Made by a program: the position numbers and the translations under genes. The notes below the pieces were generated by a model, which saw only the letters and a list, made by a program, of their open reading frames with translations, was not told the DNA's origin and did no database searches. Positions 1 through 10,200 of a DNA stretch of 25,959 nt are shown piece after piece. Within the stretch, counting starts at the first letter, position 1. Each line of letters begins with the position of its first letter. The DNA comes from Klebsormidium nitens (Eukaryota > Streptophyta > Klebsormidiophyceae > Klebsormidiales > Klebsormidiaceae). The DNA lies in NCBI GenBank assembly GCA_000708835.1, contig DF237318.1, forward strand, positions 6,400-32,358, given 5' to 3'.

Positions 1-135
1 AGCGTGATGGATAACTGCCTCTGCAGAAAAGCAAAAAAGTGTAGGAGCCGCCAACCGCTGCTTCCAGGGTTGAGCAGTCAGTGACCGCCACGTCATTTCC
101 CGCCCTTCTGCACTCCGTGCTGTGCTGTCTTACAG

Positions 136-2524
136 TTGCTCCTCTGAGGCTGTTTGGCGAAGCTGCAAAGGGGAGGTCCCATTCCAGTCCCTTCAGAAAA
201 GACATGGTGAGACACTAATCTGCTCATTGTCGTTTCTTCATCTGGTCAATCTGCTCATTGTTGTCTCTTCATTTGTCAAGCTGAGCAAGAGTTGTAGGGA
301 TTCGCTTCTCACACAAGATGGCCGCAATCCTACACAATGCCTTCAGAAAACACGGTACATACATCAATCAGGACGTTCTTCTGGACTACCATCATTCTCC
401 AGCTAGAGGCACTTGTACCAAACGCAATCGATCACATTGACGAAGTCAGTGAAAGCGATTTTCAGATTGGAAACCAAGTCTTCAAGCCAGACTGGGGAAT
501 TGTTGAACTAGTAGGTTTTCTTGTCCCAGCTCTTTGGGGTGAAGGACATTGGAAGAATAGTGCAGAGACACTAACGAGCTTCCCAGCAAAGCTTGTAGCA
601 GTTTTAAACGCAGGCTGTAAGTTTGCGCATGGTGTGTACATCCATGCCAACTACAGCACCCCTGCAGACCGCGAGTTGACCTTCTTTGACTATGATAGCA
701 CTGGGAAGAGGGACAGAATCGAATTTGGTAGGGGAAGTGCTTGCGTAGCCCCAAATATCCCCCAGTATCAGTTGAGGTATCGCGTAGCTGACCTGTTTCA
801 CAATATGCCCCAGCCTTCCCAGAATCACGCTCAGCAGCTTATAACAATAGATCTCTTTCTGTTGCGACGTCGATTGCAGAAAAATTTGACCTGAGTGGTA
901 AGTAATTGGTTTGGCCCTCCTTTGTCCATCTTGTCAGTGCCACTCAAATGTGCGATTCTGCTCTTACATGAGACTGGCAACACTGGAAACACAGATGCTG
1001 ACAAGTGTTTGTAGCCTGCCTTACAGGTGGGAATGGACCACAGAAATGAAAGGTACGTCCTTCTGCAGCAAATGCCATTAATCATTCTTAAGCTTGTTGT
1101 ACAGTCAATTCGTAGTGGCATTCAGAGAGTATACATTATTGGTGGTCAGCTTTTGTAGTGAAAGCAGCTCATCTGCTTGTACTGTGGTGCAGGCAAACAT
1201 TGGTGCTACGAACCAGATCCATTGAGCGCGGTCAGCTGCAGACATGAAGCACATGCAAGCTCTCCCTCTGTATGATGAAAGCAACTGCATTCGTTGCCTC
1301 TCAGTGAGTGTCGATTTGTTTGGTACTTTTTTTGTCCCGCTGATCAGCTGATCAGGATTGTCTTCTTTGTCCGATCTGATCAAAGTCACTATCTGGTCTT
1401 CTGCAGGGGGGTCTCCAAGTTGTGCTAGCAGAGACATTGTAAAGTAAGTATCCCTGGACTCAATGGTATCACTCCCTGCTTGCAGAGCGCTTGTTCTGTC
1501 TGCCACTGCTTCCAAAGACATCCGCATGAGGGAAAAGCTTTCCAACCTTTGTTGTTCGCTTGTGCAGGGATGTTAATCCAGGGGGTGACTTCCAGGATCT
1601 AGATAGAGAGTTCACTGTCGCACGGAGGGCCGGCCTAGCTGTTGTAACCAGTGCTTTCCGTGAAGGATTTGACATCAGTGATGCTATGGACATTGCTACG
1701 GAGCGGAAAAAATCCCTAGGTCTTCATGGTGAGTTTGCTGTCAGAAAGTGAGCCTATAGTGGCTTGCCGGCTGCAGCAACAATGGCTTGCCGGGAGGGTA
1801 ATGCATCAGAATCTCTGCTCCTCCTGAGCCTTTCTAAGCAACTCAGTAGGTTCAGTATGCATCTTCTCTGAAGTTCCTTCTCAGCTGTCTCGGCACCAGC
1901 TTCAAAGTCTGATGCAGGTCTTTGTGTTTTTGTGTGCACAGCCTCAACAATGAGAGTCTTCCCTGTGCAAGAAGATTCGTTCAGCTATGACGCCCCAGCT
2001 TTCATTGTCATGGTTGCATCACCAAAGGTGGATAGATCTGCGCTTGATGTGAAAGGGGAGTCATTTCTTAGAGGCGGAACACTGGCTGGTGTTTTAATGA
2101 GACGTGTCCAAGGGGAGAGCTGGGAGGCTCGCCCTTTTGGTGATGCATCTTGGAAGGATGGCGCAAGCTGGCAGGTAGGCCTCAGGTATTCTCCAATAAA
2201 GCCCTTCATGTATTGCCCTAGTAAATTAGGAGCATCGGCATTTATGTTCCTCGACTCTTCTCTTCTCCTTGAAGGACAACATCGAGTCCCCCAACTTTTG
2301 ATTCCAAGATACTCCGTTTTCCTTTCCTTTGGAAGGTGTCCTCACATGCTCGTCGTTGACCATATCAAGTCCTTGTGCAGATGTTGGGTGCCAACTCTGA
2401 AGTGGCAGTACCAATCAAAGCGCTTCTGCCCTCTCACAAAGGGGATGCTGCAGTGCACGTAAAGTTGTGCCAATTGCTTCTTCAGGCTGCAAACAAGACA
2501 ATCGAGCAATGCTCTCGACAATAG
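136..2524 (+). CDS. Unrecognised multi-exon protein, 5' end not resolved
   Basis: Exon model 136-206, 403-616, 814-897, 1407-1443, 1568-1728, 1942-2174, 2381-2524. Each junction is GT-AG and the phases agree throughout, giving about 313 residues ending at TAG 2522-2524. The first exon enters in phase 1, so at least one exon lies upstream, possibly outside the window. I recognise no domain. Visible stretches are an acidic, aromatic-rich segment (DHIDEVSESDFQIGN, then PALWGEGHWKN) from exon 2, a segment reading VNPGGDFQDLDREF, and a hydrophobic patch (APAFIVMVASPKV) in the long exon at 1942-2174. There is no signal peptide or clear membrane helix. The least certain part is 617-813. I treat it as an intron because gtaagt at 617 is a strong donor, but the frame stays open through it to 894. 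A second donor at 728 is also phase-compatible. The last 144 bases form one exon: a 27-base intron-like stretch at 2459-2485 is in frame and too short to splice. Confidence 0.5.
218..278. repeat. Two-copy 31-bp tandem repeat in an intron
   Basis: Two adjacent diverged copies begin with ATCTGCTCATTGT at 218 and 249. They lie just downstream of the first exon donor of the plus-strand gene. A shorter partial match to that exon's end (CCTTCAGAAAA followed by a GT) appears again at 341-353, about 150 bases downstream. This could be a weak example of the exon-edge duplications seen elsewhere in the window. Confidence 0.6.
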
Positions 2525-3126
2525 GATCGCCAAGTAAGGCCCTCGGCAATGGGACAAGACATTGGGAGCAGCATAGTGGTTAATCATAGATCATAGATCA
2601 ATCATATGGTCACTCTATTGCAGTCAAGGGCCCGCTCACATGATAAACCCACATGGAACTTTGGAGATCAAGCGCTTGCCCATACTGCAGACCATCAAGT
2701 CGTTTTCTAGCATGCCTTTCCTGTGCATTTGCAAACAACTCATGCGGTCTCATGCATACAGAGGTCAATATCCGTGAACGACACATATTCATATAACATT
2801 TCTTAGTTCCTTTCACAAGAGCAATGCTGCAGCCCCATCGATCCTTGCTGAAGAATGTTTGGAAAGCCAAAGAAGATGCATTAGTCTGCAATCAGAACCG
2901 CTGACCTGTACATTACGACCATATTTACTTACAGGCCCAGCCTTTCCATACCTTGCTGCACATATAAGGCAGACTAAGGTAGTCACTCACTCAATAAGCT
3001 CAAGGGCTCGTAGTGCAACATGAAGGCCATGCCTCTTCTATGTCTTTGCGAGCTCCGTCACACGCTTGAGCGAACACTAAGACTGGTGCGCCCGATTTTG
3101 GACGAATTTGATTTTTGACGGCAAAC

Positions 3127-3143
3127 CCGAAATCTAATTTCGG
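3127..3143. repeat. Perfect 7-bp hairpin with 3-nt loop
   Basis: CCGAAAT at 3127-3133 and ATTTCGG at 3137-3143 are perfect complements around CTA. The repeat sits immediately left of the larger inverted repeat at 3156-3266 and may belong to the same decayed element. No T-run follows it. Confidence 0.6.
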
Positions 3144-3155
3144 ACTCAGTCAACT

Positions 3156-3266
3156 CAGTCTGCGGCTGCTCGTGCCCGTCGGTTCTCGTTGTCGCATTTC
3201 AAAGTACCATCAGGAGACAAGCCGCATGCGACAGCGTTACACACGCGCGTGTGCGGCCGCAGACTG
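3156..3266. repeat. Nested imperfect inverted repeat
   Basis: The outer arms are CAGTCTGCGGCTGC (3156-3169) and GCGGCCGCAGACTG (3253-3266), 13 of 14 positions complementary. An inner pair, GTCGCAT (3191-3197) and ATGCGAC (3226-3232), is perfect. The nesting predicts one extended cruciform or hairpin of about 110 bases. It could be a small inverted-repeat element or part of a 3' region RNA fold. Confidence 0.55.
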
Positions 3267-4259
3267 CGTCAGATAGGTAGTTCGAATTTAACACTCGGGT
3301 TTGCCAATAAATTAAAATCGTTCCGCACCAGTCTCAGCCCTCTTTTGAGAGGTGGCCTGACTCAGAGGTCTGAGCGGGGTCTGAGCGAGCTCCACCTGGC
3401 AACCCCCTGGTAAATAGGTGATTTTCCGAGTATATTGATTATTCCAGGTTCGAATGGACGCGCGGGTATTCCAAACATTTCTAAACAACCCCAGTTGGGG
3501 GAGAGACTTAGCCGAATCGGCCATCCGGGCAGCTACACGGCCAGGGGGACACGTGGCGCCCTGAGATTGGCGCTTTTTATGCCAACGATCAATTGGTTAG
3601 TTGGCGCTCGAGTGGTGTGGCAACCGTTGAAGTCCTGTACTTCGCATGACATCCAGGAGAAAGAGCGGTCCGTGACCGTTGGATTCTACGAGATGTCATC
3701 GACGGTCGTAGCTTGGGAGATTGCTCGAAGACGTCCGACTGCGCGCGCCCATGCATCATTGTATGTACGCAGCCATATCGCGCTCAAAGCATGGCCAGGA
3801 GCCTCATACGCCGGTACAGAAGCCTGCCTATATGCCCTGAACCGTGAACGTTTTCATAAGCCTGGCTTGAGCCTGAGGCATGATTCTAAAATGCATTCGC
3901 CAGCTTGTTCAATTAACCCTGCGCTAGCTGCCATTAAAAGTAGGTTGAACACTCCGCGGCGACCAGACATGCGAAGGGCAACCCTGACTTGTTGATTAAT
4001 TCAAGGACAGCGCGCCCCGTAAGGTTTACGCCCCGTGTTTACATGCTTTTTTTCAGATTTCATCAACGGCCTTCGATACTCGCTATGGACTTTCACCGCA
4101 GATGGAACTTCGCTTTGCCTTATCTAGCCTCCTGCCATCATGTCGTCGCTTATCTGACATATTTTACGTCTGTCCTACTTACCGACCTGTTCGGCTTCTA
4201 GAACGTGACACTCGCCGTCGCACCGTCTTGCGCCGATCGACGCCCAACTGCTGAGCACT

Positions 4260-7200
4260 TCACCTACCACTCATCACATGCTTGAGCGCCGCTAAGGCGA
4301 CCACGCTGACCTCCAAAGCAGCGATTGGTCGCCCATCCCTATCCACCACCTCTAGTTGCTGGGACTGCAGATCCCGCCCGCTGTGCAGAATCTCCCCGAG
4401 GTCTATCTCCGTGAAGCCGAGCTCGTGGTATTCTCCGAATGCGGCCCCTTCCGTTCCGATGCAGAACGGAATGCAAGCGTCCTCCCCAGCGGAAGAGCGG
4501 AGCATAGCGCACAACTCCTGGCGCGCGGCTGCGTGCGTGGCGGCCGCGAACGAGTAAGCTGCGACGAGATGAGGAACTTGCTTCAGAATTGTTGGCTTCT
4601 CTGCTATCCTTCTCGTCCGTGATCAGGATCAAGTACTTTCGTCACAACACCGCAACGTAAGTCAAATGTCGTTGTGCAAGAGACAACTTTTTGAAGAGGT
4701 TCCGCCATCCAAAGAGGGATGGGAATGACCGGACTGCGAGACGTCGATACGAAGCTTGAGGTGATAAGATTGCATGCCAGTGTGGGTCAAAGAAAATTTT
4801 CGCTTCTGGCGCCTTAAGCCCACTCGTGGATTAAATTGTAAGGGGCGTACTGGACCGCTGTGGGTGAATCACAGATTCCCCTTTTTGAGACATTCAAAGA
4901 GTTCCAGTCAAGAGTTGCTGAGAGAAGCGATTGGAAAAAGCACGGGCATTGCGCTCTCACTTCTAGAGAAGGCGATGTCTAGGAGCGACCCCGTCTTGGG
5001 CACCGACTGGGTCCTCTGGTCCGTGACCGGTACGAACCGCGGGAGGAAGTCGAAGAGAACAAACACCCGCTGGATGATTGGGTCGCGTACCGCCTCCGAA
5101 CCTAGCCGTAACTGAACCAGGAAAAGGGGCATATTGTCAACCACGATGCTGTGAGATACATTCTAAAAAGGCAGCGAAACAGACTGCAGCGCATAAATTC
5201 TGAAGGCTACTTCAGTCGCCTGCAATTGAGCCAATTCATCTTTCAAAGCATCATCATATTCTTGTTCTCATTTTAAGGCAAACGGAGGTGCAAAGAATTG
5301 CATCGAGGAGCCAACCAGGCAATCGTGCGCTACGTCAACGTGGCAACCTGTGACTGGGACACTCGCAACCGATTACAAGAGATGACGTCCTCAAGCGAGC
5401 AAGGTGGATATTACTAACGTCGCCCGTTCACACTTTCTTTTGCTGCCTCACCTTATGAATGGTAATGCTCACGACCGGCCCCGCTTCCGGGGGGTTCCCC
5501 GCCCCGACTACGATGCTATGTCTCACCCCCCCGTGCCCTCGCAACCGTCCCACCTGACTCCCCCGGCTGCCCTTGCTAGAGCGTGCCTCGCTAGTGCCGC
5601 TGCTCTCGGCTTCCAGCGCGCCCGCCCGGGCCTTTTCCCCGGGACGTTTCGGGGCGACCCACTCGCTGCTCTCGGCTTCCAACGGTCGCCCTCGGGGCTG
5701 TTCCCCGGGACGTTTTGGGGCGACCCACTCGCTGCTCTCGGCTTCCAACGGTCGCCCTCGGGGGTGCCCCGGGGTGGCCCAACCGACCTCTTCGTCGTCG
5801 GAGCTACCACTGTAGCGGCCGCGCATTCGGGGGGCGGTGCGAGTCCCCCGGTCGGGAGGAGCGTGGAAACGGGAAGGCGTGGAGGGCTGGCTAGATGGAG
5901 ACTGCTGGACAAATGAACAGTTTTTGTCATCAGCAGACCGGGAGATTATTGGAGGTTGCAGCGAGGGACAAGCGTCCCGACCGGAAATATGGTAGCGTAC
6001 TACTCGCGGAATCTGCTCGGTATGCTTCCTCGGGATGAAGATATTCCGCTCGGTCTAGGCCGGTTCACAGAGGCTTAGTGCAACTCTAGAAGCGGAAGCT
6101 AGTGTCCACTCTCTTTGTTGCAAGAGGGCTGCGTGAACGTCCTTCGCGAGTCGTTCTCTACAAACGAACTGCAGTTGCAATTTCACAAAATACATAAATG
6201 AAAGTTTGGTACTCCGTCCTTACCTGCTCAGAGTCGGGTCCCCTTTTCTCATCCGCCCCCCGCCTCCCAGTTGACTCCCGATCACCCCCCCGTTTTGTAT
6301 TCCCTCGTTGCGACTTTCTCGTGGGGGCTTGGCTGCCGCTGCTGCCCGCACCCCCGCTAGGGCCAGATCCTTTTCCGTCCTCAAGTCTTCGTTCCTCGCT
6401 CCTTCTACTTTGATCATCATCCTCCGGCCGCCGCTCTAAGGAATTGGCAAACCGCGCACTACTCGTAACGGATGCTCCAGGGGCGTCCAGTCGCCGGCTT
6501 CCACGTGGCAACTTCTCAGTTGGATGCAGAACCTCGTAATCTGCGTCGAGGAGGTGTCCCGCAACAGCTGGGGATGCCGCTCCGGTAATCCTTGTTCCGC
6601 CCGGTTCCGCGCTGGTTGGTGGCGGCGGCGCGCGCCACGAGACTCCCACAGCCAAAGTGCCAACCACCTGACGATTGGAAAGCTTTACGGTCAGAAGCAT
6701 GGTGAGAGATAGAGTGCTGACGTCATCATTGCGGCCGCCAACATATGCAAGAGAAGATTGCTGACGTCAGCACACCTGCCTCCCACCTTCCGGCAACTGC
6801 CGTCCACACGTTCGGCCTAACAAAGACGGCCAAAACTGTCGCCCCGTTTGCAATCGAAGACCTTCGAAGCTGGAACCATCTCCTCCGTGCACACACACCG
6901 GAACGTTTTTAGGAAGGATTTGAAAGCGTGACTGTACGCAGCTACGCTACGGAACGCGAGCGGAACGCGCACCTTTCCGGCCCTGTCCTTGACCGGGAGC
7001 TCGCCCTGCAGTCCGCCCGCCTCGATGAGCGCCTTGAGCGGAACTTCCGCCGTGCCCACCAGTCCCGCGTTTTCCAGGTCCGGGTCCGCATCGTCGAGCA
7101 GATGCACCTGTGGTGGCGAGCCGTCGCTGGTTAGTTGCATAACGTGCGGGTGAAGACAAGCCGTGTTCGGATTCGTATTTGACAGCTTCCAGAGGTTATG

Positions 7201-10200
7201 AGTTGCTGTAAACGCTGCTTTCTCGTCGGGGGCTAGCACTATCGAAGTCCTGATTCTCTTCGCGGCCGAACTACTTCCCTGTTTGCGGCCGGTAAAGTCA
7301 AGTCGCCTGATATCGTGTCGGGACAACGTAGTTCGAAGATTCAGTCAACAAGTTCGCTGCGAGCTTTACGAACCACCAAGACCACTTCCTGGCAACGCCT
7401 AGAAAGTTTGACGCGACGAACGCCCGCTCAGTGCCTTGAATGAGCTTCGCTCTTCATTAAAATGCTGACTTAGGACGGATAAATGAATGGCCTACCTGCA
7501 AGCTCGCCGCCCGAAGCACCGCATCCAACGGCGCAGATCGCATGAACGGGTACGCCGCCACGTCAGCAAAGTGCGGATTCGGGCCCGCCCCAAACCGGGT
7601 GTCGTGAACCGGGTACCCCGGGAAGCAGTAACTGCAGTACGGAACCAGGCCGTTTCCGCCGCGCGCGCGCCGGGTGGTCAGTCCCCGGGCGCTGTCGATG
7701 GTGACGTAGACCGTGGAGCAGGAGTCGGGGGACGCGGCAGCGGCTGCAACCGCGGCCGCGAGGGGGTCGACGGAGCTGCGCCGGCGGGCGGGGGCGGCAG
7801 TGGGGCGCGTCAGGAACGCCTGGGAATGAGAAGGAGATGAATGTTAGGAAGCGGATTTGCATGCTCTACTGAGAAGTGGATTGTTTCCACCTTCCCGCTA
7901 GTTCCTCGACTCCATGATTGACCACGTAACGTGATGTGCAAATGCGGTTCCAGGGGAAGAGTTGAGGTTAGCGCGCCCTTGGTTAAGCGCAAATCTCAAG
8001 CCGAATCGTCACCTCTTTTTGAATCATGCGCTTTGGGCATTACAAAGGTTCCAACATCAGAAAGGACCAAGTTAAGCTCGACCTCCCCTTCTTTGATCAA
8101 CCGTTGACGTCAACAGGTTACGATTCATCCTTCTGACGTCATCTTGTCGCCCCCCGTTTCAGTACCTGAAGCTGCTTAGCAATGCTCCGGCGCATAGCCA
8201 GGCTGTAGCGCAGCGTCCCGACCAGCTCCCCGCTCTCGTTCCTCAGTTGGACCTCCCGGGGCAGCTTCCGCCCGGCGGGCCCGCTGCTGTCGCCCAGCAG
8301 CAGGCTCAGCGGCAGCCCGGCGCTCCCCACCGTGCGGAAGTCAGGGCCGTCGCGAACGTGCAGCTCCACCAGCAACTGCGCGATCGCGCAAAATGGTTCA
8401 AGGGCAATCATGTAATGAATTTCAAGGACCGATTACCTAACTAGGAAAGGGGACAAATCACGTTGAATTGAGAACAGAGTTACCAGATGCCATTTCAGAT
8501 ATAATCAAAGTGGCTAACGGGGTTGTTGCATAGAAAGAGAAATTTGTTCCAAGCGCCTGGCCTCTTCCCGTCGCGCATACGATAAAAGAAGCACTTTCAA
8601 CCGTTGCGGAACCGTTCCCTTGAAAAGAGAACAGCTCCTAAATGGTTAAGGTAACCGCAGAGAAGCTTGCAGCCAGAAGACACAGGGCTTGTCGTCAAGC
8701 CTGTCACATCTATGTTTTCCTGCACACGCACCCAGTGTTTGGAAACCATCTGTAAAATACTTTTTGAGGTTAGCTTTCTTGTCTAGGCGGTATCGCTTAT
8801 GCATCGAAGCGATCCTTTACCTTGTTGTTCTGCGCGTACGAAAGGAAGAAGTCGTCGACGTTGACCACGTATTGGATGTTGCTGCCATAAGCGGGAGACG
8901 CGCCGCCGACTACGCCCGTAGCCTGCATTTGCAATTGACCATTAGCGATCCCAGAGTATGAATGTTTGAAGAGGATTAAGAGCCCTTGATACAGGTGACG
9001 CAGTGTTCGAACATGATCGCAAGCGTTCAAAACAGATTTGAGACGCACTCGAGAGCGGACTAGCCCGAAAATGGAAAGATCAGGCCTTCCAACCAACCAA
9101 CAAGGCCGTTCTGAAAGTCCTGATGGGCTCTGATCAATCACTCCTCATGAGATTGCTGAGGCGTAAGCTTGGCGTTTCCAGCATAAGACGTTTGCTGGTC
9201 TGACAAACGTACCTGCGTGTCGTGCTCGTAAAAGTCAAATGTCAGGAACGTGTGTGGATCATTGGTGCCCAATTTGGCCAACTCCAGAGAAGCGCCCTGT
9301 ACCAGAGAACCGCAAATTCAGTCTACAACTTCGATGCAATCTGCTCCTTGAATCTCGCCCTAGTTACGCATTCTTGACGCTGAGCCAGAGACGTGGTCAT
9401 CGCGCTCGCCATGCCCAGAAGCTTTGAGTCTCCAATCCTACCATACAATTATGTGCGACCATGTCTTTCACAGATTCAAACGGTGGACAACGTAGTTGAT
9501 ATGCAGATCAGGCTGGCTGCTCCACCGAGCCCCAAAACCCTGATGCTGTAGAGACATTTCCATTCGCACCACCTTGGTGCGAATAACTAATTTCGAATTC
9601 TTTGCCGTTTCGCACCAGCTTAAGGAATTTTTTTTTTAGGTATTCGCAAGAGCCACATTTAGGTTGTCTTAAGCTTGTTTTCTGCATATGTACATGCTGA
9701 ATCTGATTGCGCAATTTCGCGCCAAGGCTGAAGGTCACTTTCGATTTTTCGCAACGACCGAAACTCAATTGATTCAGTGCAATTGGGAACGTCGCTAAAT
9801 CCTGCGTAGCTACGCGTAGCCGCCGCAAAGTAGCCGCAACCTTTATCAACGCACTTCCGAGCGCCGAAACTCTCTCCCGTAGTTTTTCGCACCACAATCC
9901 CCCAATTCTTCTCCAACCCTTTACAAACCTTGACTTCCGGAAACGCCGATTCTCACCGCAACCCGCAGCTCCACAATGTTGCTCTCCTGGTCTAGATCCG
10001 CGAGCGACCCCGCCTCGCTTCCCCCCCCAACGCTCTCTGTGTCGCTCCAATCGCTGTCTCCCCCCCCAAGAGCGCGGCTCGCCACCAGGCTCGCGCGTGT
10101 GGCACGTGAACCCCCGGCTAGGAAACGCTTCAGCTGACCTTCCACCTGTCGGAGGCGCTCCCCCCGTGCGGACAGCTCGGCTTCTGGAGGAGAGACAAAG

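Larger units (their letters stand above)
2525..4259. other. Convergent intergenic region, no supported gene
   Basis: This 1.7-kb stretch lies between the stop codons of the plus-strand gene on the left and the RPGRIP1L-like gene on the right. It should hold both 3' UTRs and poly(A) sites. A 186-codon open frame at 3435-3995 starts at TTG. Its first ATG is near 3580, it has no recognisable motif, and no splice sites tie it to a neighbour, so I do not call it. Two inverted repeats (3127-3143 and 3156-3266) suggest a decayed non-autonomous mobile element, but no terminal repeat pair or target duplication was found. Confidence 0.5.

Noticed and set aside
1027-1052. Small exon candidate with good splice edges
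   Set aside because: In the phase dictated by the exon ending at 897 it contains a stop, whereas 1407-1443 fits both neighbours.
2459-2485. GT...AG intron-like segment near the end of the first gene
   Set aside because: It is 27 bases, too short for a spliceosomal intron, and it is open in frame, so it is kept as coding.
3440-3470. GGTTCGAAT resembling a tRNA B box
   Set aside because: No matching A box, acceptor stem or anticodon arm could be drawn around it.
3435-3995. 186-codon open frame on the plus strand
   Set aside because: It starts at TTG, has no recognised motif, shows arginine- and serine-rich composition typical of chance frames in GC-rich DNA, and lies in a 3'-3' intergenic region.
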